DNA from: Acinetobacter sp. ANC 4173
GTDB lineage: Bacteria > Pseudomonadota > Gammaproteobacteria > Pseudomonadales > Moraxellaceae
Length of the DNA stretch: 64,000 nucleotides
Reading direction: 5' to 3'
Assembly (NCBI RefSeq): GCF_004331255.1
Contig: NZ_SJOF01000001.1
Coordinates: 434,001 to 498,000, forward strand
Below, in pieces: positions 57,403-64,000 of the stretch. A program made the translations under genes and the position numbers. Under the pieces are notes generated by a model, which made no database searches, was not told where the DNA came from, and worked only from the letters and a program-made list of their open reading frames with translations. Within the stretch, counting starts at the first letter, position 1. Each line of letters begins with the position of its first letter.

Positions 57403-57933
57403 TTAGAACTCAAAAACTTCCAATTGGGTAAATTTCTTATAATGTTCAGCATAATGCAATGCGCTCAACTTTAATTTCGCTTCGACATCGGCATCTAGTG
57501 TTTTTACGACTTTTCCAGGGGAACCCATCACCAAAGAGTTATCGGGAATCACCTTGCCTTCTGGAATTAAGGCGTTCGCGCCAATAATACAATTTTTTCC
57601 AATCACCGCATGATTCAAAATCACGGCGTTAATCCCAATTAAAGAATTATCGCCCACCGTACAGCCATGTAGCATAGCTTGATGTCCAATGGTCACATAA
57701 TGTCCGATCTGCATCGGAATACCGGCATCGGTATGCAAAACTGCATTTTCCTGTACGTTGGTAAAATCCCCCAATTGAATACGACTGTTATCTGCGCGAA
57801 TCACCGCCCCAAACCAGACACTGACCTGTTGTCCCAATTCAACCTGACCAATCACGGTTGCATTGTCGGCCACCCATCCATCAAAAGGAACATGCGTAGC
57901 TTTGGGTGCATGTCCGGCAAACTTGTACATCAT
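57403..57933 (-). CDS. Gamma-carbonic anhydrase family protein (YrdA/PaaY-like)
   Basis: 176-aa left-handed beta-helix (hexapeptide-repeat) protein. Repeats VIGQVELGQQVSVWFGAVIRAD, IQLGDFTNVQENAVLHTDAG and IGHYVTIGHQAMLHGCTVG provide three His residues (LHTD, GHQA, LHGC) that bind the metal between subunits of the trimer. Homologues include carbonic anhydrase and thioesterase activities; which applies is unknown. The TTG two codons upstream is an alternative start. It overlaps the end of, or abuts, the upstream Nudix gene. Confidence 0.9.
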   Translation of the reverse strand: MMYKFAGHAPKATHVPFDGWVADNATVIGQVELGQQVSVWFGAVIRADNSRIQLGDFTNVQENAVLHTDAGIPMQIGHYVTIGHQAMLHGCTVGDNSLIGINAVILNHAVIGKNCIIGANALIPEGKVIPDNSLVMGSPGKVVKTLDADVEAKLKLSALHYAEHYKKFTQLEVFEF

Positions 57934-57935
57934 GT

Positions 57936-58565
57936 TCAATTACGTCCTTTGGTTTTGAGTAATGCTTGCTGAGCATAGAATAATGGCGAATTTAATAAAA
58001 ATGGCCATTCTTTTTGATAATTCAATCCATATTGGAACAAGGAAATCAACATGCGGGCTGTCAATCCCCAGACAATTTCATCTTCAACCCGCATACTGGG
58101 AAAATACAAAGACTGTTGTGCATAACGGACTTCATGCGGTGTGGGCGGTGCTTCCATTAAATTCTGTAGAGAAGCAAAAAATATTCGATCAATTTCTGAA
58201 GGTTGGGCAATCAATTCAACCTGCGGCGGAATAAGCCCAACAATCGGTTTGACCAACATACCATTACGGGCTTTTTGCATGGGTAAATCACCCAATAACT
58301 GTACGTCAAACGGGTTTAAAGCTGTTTCTTCTTGGGCTTCTCTCAACGCAACCACAATATTACTGGTGTCTTGCGGATCTCGTTTGCCACCGGGAAAAGA
58401 CACTTCGCCTGCATGATTGGACAAGTAGACTGAACGGCGGGTTAACAGCACTTTGGGGTCAGCTTCATCAGTAATCGCAATTAACACAGCAGCTTCAGCT
58501 TCTCGCTTTCGGGTCGAAAATCTTAAATGCTGTTGTAACATATGTGTTAATGAACGATTATCCAT
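57936..58565 (-). CDS. Nudix hydrolase, probable CoA pyrophosphatase (NudL-like)
   Basis: About 209 aa. Nudix box in GGKRDPQDTSNIVVALREAQEETAL, given here in pieces as GGKRDPQD, ALREAQEETA; the family-specific RSVYLSNHAGEVSFPGG upstream is the NuCoA motif of CoA pyrophosphatases, which hydrolyse CoA and acyl-CoAs. GEVSFPGGK is intact. The ATG at 58565 has GAGG eight bases upstream; the GTG three codons earlier is within that region. It is probably cotranscribed with the gamma-carbonic anhydrase gene. Confidence 0.9.
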   Translation of the reverse strand: MDNRSLTHMLQQHLRFSTRKREAEAAVLIAITDEADPKVLLTRRSVYLSNHAGEVSFPGGKRDPQDTSNIVVALREAQEETALNPFDVQLLGDLPMQKARNGMLVKPIVGLIPPQVELIAQPSEIDRIFFASLQNLMEAPPTPHEVRYAQQSLYFPSMRVEDEIVWGLTARMLISLFQYGLNYQKEWPFLLNSPLFYAQQALLKTKGRN

Positions 58566-58687
58566 ATCACTCACCTCTATTCTTCTTCATTTCATCATAG
58601 CTGAATTTTGATCGGATTGGAGAGAATAGATGTCAAACTTGTTTTTTTCAGTTATGCTGAGTGGCAACTTTATCATTGATGATGAAT

Positions 58688-59236
58688 ATGGACTTCTGCG
58701 GAAATTGTGGACATAAAACGACTGAAAAAATTCCACTTGGCGATCATCAATTACGTCGCGTTTGTACAGAATGTGGTCATATTCATTATGTAAATCCCAA
58801 AGTTATTTGTGGTGCTTTGGCACTGTGGGACAATAAAGTTTTGCTTTGCCGCCGTGCGATTGAACCGCGTTATGGATTGTGGACATTACCCGCAGGTTAC
58901 ATGGAACTGTTTGAAACCATGGAGCAAGGCGCTGCACGTGAAACACGTGAAGAAGCACAAGCAGAAGTCGAAATTGAGCAACTATACTGCATGTACAATA
59001 TTCCGCGTATTGGGCAAATTTATGTACTGTTTAAAGCCCAACTGGTCGATGGAACTTTTGGTGCAGGTGAAGAAAGTATTGAGTGCCGCCTGTTTGAAGA
59101 ACATGAAATTCCGTGGACAGAATTGGCATTCCCAAGTGTAGAACAAACGCTGAAGCACTATTTTGCCGATCGAAAAACCAATCAGTTTATTACCCATTTA
59201 GAAACCTTAGGTACGCGTTTAGATCATACTGGCTAA
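58688..59236 (+). CDS. Nudix hydrolase with N-terminal zinc ribbon
   Basis: About 182 aa. The zinc ribbon DFCGNCGHKT...VCTECGHIHY carries two CxxC pairs as in NudC-type NADH pyrophosphatases, but the long N-terminal domain of true NudC is absent. The Nudix box lies in the segment LPAGYMELFETMEQGAARET...REEAQAEVE. Homologues are annotated as ADP-ribose or NADH hydrolases; substrate here is unknown. The start is uncertain: in-frame ATGs at 58679, 58682 and 58688 and a GTG at 58661, none with a strong ribosome site; 58688 aligns best with relatives beginning at the ribbon. Confidence 0.85.
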   Translation: MDFCGNCGHKTTEKIPLGDHQLRRVCTECGHIHYVNPKVICGALALWDNKVLLCRRAIEPRYGLWTLPAGYMELFETMEQGAARETREEAQAEVEIEQLYCMYNIPRIGQIYVLFKAQLVDGTFGAGEESIECRLFEEHEIPWTELAFPSVEQTLKHYFADRKTNQFITHLETLGTRLDHTG

Positions 59237-59260
59237 ATCAGTTGAACCCTGTCATACAAT

Positions 59261-59290
59261 AAAAGCCGATTCGTTTGAACCGGCTTTTTT
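59261..59290. terminator. Terminator between the Nudix gene and filF
   Basis: AAAAGCCG pairs with CGGCTTTT around a 12-base loop, with extra T, between convergent genes. Confidence 0.8.
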
Positions 59291-59307
59291 ATTCAGAATC
59301 TCGAGAT

Positions 59308-61236
59308 TTAGCTTTTGGCTTTAACGCTATAGCAAGGGGCTAAACTCATTTCTAAAGTTCCACCACTCAATTTGGCTAAAGCGGTGTCATCCGTGGTTTC
59401 ATCGGTATTATTGGCATTATATACCTTTTGGAAACTGGCATAACTGTTCGCCCATTTGACGGCATTCCCAGCAGAATCGGTAAAGGTGATGCGTCCTGTG
59501 CCACCTGTCGATGCATTTAATAAATTCTGTAAGTGAACTAAAGCCCCACCCACCACAATACTTTCGCCCGCAGAAGATATTTGAATGGATGAGTTCACCC
59601 CGACCAAAGCCCCATTCACCGACTTTAATGCGTCATCCCCTAAAATCATACGAATAGAGATCGCGCGATCATCAATAAATGCACGTGATGTTGTGCCTAA
59701 GCGATATTGCTGCACACCATTACTGTCTTGCAAATTACTTCCCACTGTTGTGCTACAACTTCCTGTACTCATATCGGTGTCGGTCGCAGCAGATTTTATA
59801 TTGGTCCGGATATCGCCCTTTTCATCAATCACAATACCCAATTTTAAACTGGGCACACTACTATCGGTAAATTTGAAGGTCAAATCTGCATACAATGGGA
59901 AAATGTAATTTTCACCTACCGAGACATTGTTACTCGATTTAAATATTTGTTTATCTAAATAAGTAATGGGATAAACTTTAAAAATATCTAAGGAACCTTT
60001 AAAGGTATCTGTGACGCCATAACGCTGTTGCCATTGCCCGAGGTCTTTCAAGTCCTCAGCGGTCACCGTGGTTTTTTGTGTCAATAATTTATAGAATTTT
60101 TCCTTACCCGCAATCATATAATCGTTATATAACTTGCCTTGATTGATTATCAGGTCTTCTGAATTCGGGTCGTCTACACCAATATAATAATTTTGATCGA
60201 TGCGTTTATTCAGCGGGTTAATCCAATGGTTTTGTGGCAATGCCGTCATACGGGTGGGTTTATAGCTTCGTAGTAATTCGGCATTTACCCCAGCAATTGA
60301 GGTTAATCCTGATTTGGCTAAGCCTCTCCATTGCAAACCGCTACCAAACGTATAGCCTTGACGATCCGTCAACAACATAAAATGTCCAAACAAATGTTTG
60401 GTGGTTGTGTCATTTGCAGCACAAACATCTTTATTACAACCAGTTAAACCATCCGACCCTGTTAAACTACTCATCACACTGCCAGACGTCGAGAAGAGAG
60501 AAAATTCTGGCTGATACACCGCGGCATTGCTGATATTCAATAATTGACTCACCACCGCAAAAGCGTCTGCATCTGAAATGACAGAGACATCTAACCACGG
60601 TTTAATGATAGCTGCATACTCGCCATTCACCATCTGTTGCGCGGTCACCGAGCTGGTAATTTTATCTAGACTTTCACGGATCGAATCACTCATATACAGT
60701 GCTTGAATATCCGTTTTCGTGTTAATGCTTTTTTGCTGTAAAGCCAATGCCTGAATAATTTTGACCAAATTCATGGCGGTTTTGACTGTGGCATCACTAG
60801 GATCGAGCACGGTCGCATCACGATTGGTCATCCCTCTGGCAATATCTAATATCGTCAAACGTGGAATTTGATTGGTACTGACCAAGGCAATATTACTGAT
60901 TGGGAAAGACCCTAAAGCAATCCGTTTATCCGCTTTACCCAATAAGAATACATTGACTTTATCACTATAATTACAGGTGCCTGTAGCAACACCATTCTTC
61001 AAATCCATTAAAGTCACAAAGGTATTTTGTGTATCACTACTACAGGAAAAATTTAAACCATCAAAAGGATAGTCCAGTGCGAACTGAATACAATTGCTCG
61101 CACCCGCAGTACAACTCCCATTCACCGTGCTGTTATTATTTTTCTCTGGAATCACATTGGCACTTTCCCCGCCACAAGCAGTCAGTCCTGACATTAACGT
61201 TGAAAGTGCGATGGTTAATAAATATTTATTTTTCAT
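59308..61236 (-). CDS. filF: Putative pilus system lipoprotein FilF
   Basis: 642-aa secreted protein. The N-terminal signal ends in lipobox LTACGG (Cys about residue 21), so it is a predicted outer-membrane lipoprotein. It is Ser/Thr/Asn-rich with few Lys. Paired cysteines (SCTAGASNC, GCNKDVC, GSCSTTVG) suggest disulfides. A C-terminal region ends GGTLEMSLAPCYSVKAKS. Overall composition and position match the protein named FilF in Acinetobacter annotations; that name reflects a proposed pilus-like system whose function is unproven. It is 22 bases after filE and ends at a terminator, so it closes the operon. Confidence 0.8.
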   Translation of the reverse strand: MKNKYLLTIALSTLMSGLTACGGESANVIPEKNNNSTVNGSCTAGASNCIQFALDYPFDGLNFSCSSDTQNTFVTLMDLKNGVATGTCNYSDKVNVFLLGKADKRIALGSFPISNIALVSTNQIPRLTILDIARGMTNRDATVLDPSDATVKTAMNLVKIIQALALQQKSINTKTDIQALYMSDSIRESLDKITSSVTAQQMVNGEYAAIIKPWLDVSVISDADAFAVVSQLLNISNAAVYQPEFSLFSTSGSVMSSLTGSDGLTGCNKDVCAANDTTTKHLFGHFMLLTDRQGYTFGSGLQWRGLAKSGLTSIAGVNAELLRSYKPTRMTALPQNHWINPLNKRIDQNYYIGVDDPNSEDLIINQGKLYNDYMIAGKEKFYKLLTQKTTVTAEDLKDLGQWQQRYGVTDTFKGSLDIFKVYPITYLDKQIFKSSNNVSVGENYIFPLYADLTFKFTDSSVPSLKLGIVIDEKGDIRTNIKSAATDTDMSTGSCSTTVGSNLQDSNGVQQYRLGTTSRAFIDDRAISIRMILGDDALKSVNGALVGVNSSIQISSAGESIVVGGALVHLQNLLNASTGGTGRITFTDSAGNAVKWANSYASFQKVYNANNTDETTDDTALAKLSGGTLEMSLAPCYSVKAKS

Positions 61237-61258
61237 TCCTATTACTCTATTTTTCTAA

Positions 61259-62656
61259 CTAACGAACCGCGGTCAGTTTGATTTGTCCTTGATTGCTTAA
61301 CGCTTGCTCTTCAACATCCACTGCTGAAAGTAAAGGGGTCATAAAAATATATCGGGTTTGTGCAGGCAGCTGTAACATGCCATCTATCACAGCATGGCGA
61401 TATTGATTTTCGGCACGGTCCTGATTTTTAAAACCAGTCACGCCTTCAATCACACAGCCAGATTCATCCAGAAAAGCCACAAAAGGCCAGTAATAACTCG
61501 GTTGATTTTGACTCGAGGCATAAGAACTGAGTTGCACATTTTTAATGCCCGTCTGTACTTCCACTACTTCATAATCAAAATGATGCTTTAACGGTTGTCG
61601 CGGCCATAAATTGACGTCTTGATGTGCTTTGAGTAATTTTGCTTTTTGTATTTTTTTATCGCGATAACAACTTTGACCCAAGCTTTGTACCACTTGATCT
61701 TTTGCAATTGGATAATACTGGGTCGATAAAGTAATCACTGAGTTTTCAACTGGATGCTTCTTCTTAAATAATCGGTCGAGTACACCTTGATTCACCCCTT
61801 TTTCGCGTTCAACCACTTGTAAACGAGGTGGGCCTAACTCTTTATCCACCACACCCTCGGGCATGATATAAAAGCGCTTTTTATTGTCTAAATTAAATTC
61901 TTGCCCTTCTAAATATTCATTTTTTACATAACGATCCCCATTGATGTCCAGAAATCCTTCTTGTGTAGATTTCGAAGACATCGAACTGGTTTCTTGTTTG
62001 CTTTTTAATTGTGTGGCTTTTTCAATGGCCGTATTGGTTGCAATTTTGTGGATTGCCCGTTCTACCTGTGCAGAAGTTACTTTATGGGTAAGAGATGATT
62101 GAGCCAAATCCACGGGGGGTGTTTGCAGCGTAGTAATTTGCTGACTGAGCTGCTGCTTCACTTGTTTTGGACTTTCGGCAGATTTTGCTATTACAGTAAC
62201 TTGCGACTCAACAGACGTGAGTTTTTTTTCATTAGTTGCGGATGGAGTAGATTTACGTTTATCAACGATTTCAGGCTGTACCACGACAGGATTTTTTCGC
62301 ACTTCAATAAGTTGAGGTTTAGTTTTTACTTGAGATGCAACTTTTTCAGCGACAACAGTTGGTGGTACACCAACTTGTACTTTTGACATCGCTTGAACCA
62401 CCTGAACAGACGGTGCATCCTTTACGTTCGTTTTTTCTTGTTCTGTCTTTTGCTTTGATGGACGCTCAACCTGAGATTGAGCGTCCACTTTTGGAGTTTC
62501 CGCAGGCACACGAGGAATCACCATTGGATGACCATCTGGCCCAATGATGGTATAAAACTCACCCGCATTTGCAGACAGTGCCATCATTCCCCATAAAACC
62601 CAAGTCGATGATGACACCCACGTAAACCGCTTAGCTGTATTGTTTTGTCTTACCAT
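61259..62656 (-). CDS. filE: Putative pilus assembly protein FilE
   Basis: 465 aa. Signal-peptide-like N-terminus (STWVLWGMMALSANA) followed by GEFYTIIGPDGHPMVIPRVP, typical of FilE. Residues about 45-230 form a low-complexity Lys/Gln/Val/Ser/Thr-rich linker. The C-terminal half is folded: FLDINGDRYVKNEYLEGQ, NKKRFYIMPEGVVD, TLSTQYYPIAKDQVV, ESGCVIEGVTGFKN and LPAQTRYIFMTPLL. Identification rests on the match to the Acinetobacter fil order (FadL-like, filE, filF). Its start overlaps the upstream barrel gene by seven bases. Function unproven. Confidence 0.8.
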   Translation of the reverse strand: MVRQNNTAKRFTWVSSSTWVLWGMMALSANAGEFYTIIGPDGHPMVIPRVPAETPKVDAQSQVERPSKQKTEQEKTNVKDAPSVQVVQAMSKVQVGVPPTVVAEKVASQVKTKPQLIEVRKNPVVVQPEIVDKRKSTPSATNEKKLTSVESQVTVIAKSAESPKQVKQQLSQQITTLQTPPVDLAQSSLTHKVTSAQVERAIHKIATNTAIEKATQLKSKQETSSMSSKSTQEGFLDINGDRYVKNEYLEGQEFNLDNKKRFYIMPEGVVDKELGPPRLQVVEREKGVNQGVLDRLFKKKHPVENSVITLSTQYYPIAKDQVVQSLGQSCYRDKKIQKAKLLKAHQDVNLWPRQPLKHHFDYEVVEVQTGIKNVQLSSYASSQNQPSYYWPFVAFLDESGCVIEGVTGFKNQDRAENQYRHAVIDGMLQLPAQTRYIFMTPLLSAVDVEEQALSNQGQIKLTAVR

Positions 62657-64000
62657 TTTGTACGATAACTCAAGCCTAAAATAGTGATATTGGTTTCGGT
62701 TTTTACGTTTAAGCCCGCATATGGGTTGAGTAAAATATTATTCACCCCAGTCTGGTTCGATAAAGTACTGGTATTGGCAGGAATACTGTCTTTACTGCGT
62801 AAATAACCAATAGATAAATCTAGGTCTGTATCGGCATCAAAACGATACCCCACCCCCAAACCAAATAATTGCGCATTATTAATAGGCACCATGGTATTTC
62901 GTTTGTCATCCGGAATAGCGCTGGTTCTTGGCTCATATCCAGCTCTTAACTTCAAACGATCAGTTGCCGAATATTCAATCCCAATCCCGTAGTTCCAAGG
63001 GGAATCAAACTTCAAAGGCAATGCCAAACTGCTGTCAGTAATATCTGGCGAAAGGAGTTTGGCAATTTTTAATGCCGAGATAGAGCGGTCGAACTCAAAT
63101 TTAAACTTGTCCCATGCACGATAATCTGTCCAGCCCACATCCACATTGACTTGTAAATCGGGCAGAAGCATATATTTGATCCCAGCCTGAATATGCTGTG
63201 GATATTCAAAATCCATCGACACTAGACCTGATTCGGTCGCAGGAATACTTTGTGGAAAACCTAAAATTGCCGCAAGAATCTGCCCTGTCGGTGAAGACAT
63301 CAAACCATTGATCAACTCACGTGGCGCTTTTGAGTTATCAATCGTGTATTTCCCCTTCAAACGCATTTTTGAAGCACTTTGATACACCATACCAAAGCTA
63401 AATTCATCGGTTGGTTCCCACATGACCCCAAGGTTAAAACTCGGACTCAATGATTGCTCCATCGCGACTTCCATCCGACCAAAAAGGCCAAATGGATTCA
63501 TGCCTTCTTGAGCATTACAAATCCCGAGTAATAAAATATCGGTAATCACATCCGAGTTGTCTTTAAATGGGGTACAGACCACCTCATCAATCATGCGTAA
63601 CATCCCAATCATTTCATTCGGGAAGCGCAAATCTGTTTTTAAGGCAAAAGCTTGATAAGACATGCCCACGGAGGCACCAATGGAAAGTTCATCATTGACC
63701 TCATAGGCGATAGAGGGCGACAAATAAGTAAAGCGCTCCAAGGCCACCTGTTGTCCCATAAAGTTACTTGGATTACCGTTTTCGGCACCGAATCCAGCCA
63801 CTAGGGGTGCATAAAATGCTGTGGCAAAAGTGGTTTTCGAACCGGGCGGTTTATATGCTGCACCCGCCGTTGGTGCAAGCATAGGCATCCCCTCACCTAA
63901 ATCGACGACTTTCTTTAAAAAAGGCACATACAGACTGATATATTCTACATCGCCATTCACAGCACCTTTGTAATCCGTACAAATGTCTGAAGCCACTTCA
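62650..64000 (-). CDS. OmpP1/FadL-family outer membrane protein, 5' end missing
   Basis: At least 450 residues with the frame open to the window edge, so the signal peptide is absent. Alternating strands are typical of the FadL barrel: AYKPPGSKTTFATAFYAP, YLSPSIAYEVNDELSIGAS, LGVMWEPTDEFSFGMVYQS, DVGWTDYRAWDKFKFEF, GIGIEYSATDRLKLRAGYE and the terminal LGLSYRTKW. FadL barrels carry hydrophobic molecules across the outer membrane. In the fil cluster of Acinetobacter a barrel of this kind precedes filE and is sometimes named filD; that label is inference from order. It overlaps filE by seven bases. Confidence 0.82.
   Translation of the reverse strand, partial: EVASDICTDYKGAVNGDVEYISLYVPFLKKVVDLGEGMPMLAPTAGAAYKPPGSKTTFATAFYAPLVAGFGAENGNPSNFMGQQVALERFTYLSPSIAYEVNDELSIGASVGMSYQAFALKTDLRFPNEMIGMLRMIDEVVCTPFKDNSDVITDILLLGICNAQEGMNPFGLFGRMEVAMEQSLSPSFNLGVMWEPTDEFSFGMVYQSASKMRLKGKYTIDNSKAPRELINGLMSSPTGQILAAILGFPQSIPATESGLVSMDFEYPQHIQAGIKYMLLPDLQVNVDVGWTDYRAWDKFKFEFDRSISALKIAKLLSPDITDSSLALPLKFDSPWNYGIGIEYSATDRLKLRAGYEPRTSAIPDDKRNTMVPINNAQLFGLGVGYRFDADTDLDLSIGYLRSKDSIPANTSTLSNQTGVNNILLNPYAGLNVKTETNITILGLSYRTKW

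Overview
The window is a chromosomal segment of a low-GC gammaproteobacterium, almost certainly an Acinetobacter (Moraxellaceae). The evidence is the conserved neighbourhoods (fur/bamE, dut-algC-argB, minCDE, trxB-aat-bpt, the str operon), a glutamine-rich SbcC, and a filE/filF-type cluster at the right edge. The species cannot be fixed from the sequence. Nearly everything is core genome: no insertion sequence, prophage, integrase, CRISPR array, tRNA or rRNA gene was seen.

Layout. 1-9 kb: 3' end of sbcC, fur and bamE, an NSS-like membrane protein coupled to an RnfH-type protein, a bacteriohemerythrin, a class II amidotransferase and an OlsB-like acyltransferase. 8-14 kb (minus strand): rep, dut, algC, argB and an OmpA-type lipoprotein. 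14-19 kb (plus strand): a YihG-like acyltransferase, a membrane protein with a voltage-sensor-like segment, minC-minD-minE and a PA4642-family gene. 19-28 kb: a transporter/LysR divergent pair, ftsK, trxB-aat-bpt, rimI and a predicted metal-dependent hydrolase. 28-33 kb: the str operon rpsL-rpsG-fusA-tuf with a clear promoter, structured spacers and a terminator. 33-38 kb: an EcsC protein, fabB-hemJ and an acyltransferase-3 protein. 38-43 kb: a D-alanine catabolic cluster (dadA, dadX, ridA-like, cycA) with a divergent Lrp-type regulator. 43-47 kb: a Spo0M-like protein, a HAD hydrolase, thiD, a NERD protein, ogt and sugE/gdx. 47-51 kb: a copper-resistance operon (Cys/His-rich protein, copA, small Met/His-rich protein, copB). 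51-59 kb: rpe, a DUF2218 protein, fghA, a membrane C13 peptidase, tsaB-uppP-rsmJ, a gamma-carbonic anhydrase and two Nudix hydrolases. 59-64 kb: filF, filE and a truncated FadL-type barrel.

How the genes work together. The dad cluster takes up D-alanine (CycA), interconverts the isomers (DadX), oxidises the D form to pyruvate (DadA) and may clear reactive imines (RidA). The copper operon places an oxidase, metal-binding proteins and an outer-membrane barrel in the envelope. The guanidinium exporter gene sits behind a guanidine-II riboswitch.

The most interesting signals are not protein families. They are the guanidine-II riboswitch with an unusually extensive anti-Shine-Dalgarno match; a 286-bp tandem duplication across the copA/copB junction that created a small gene; five DnaA-box-like 9-mers at an exact 12-bp period beside rpe; a strongly structured leader in front of cycA; and branched inverted repeats in the str operon spacers.
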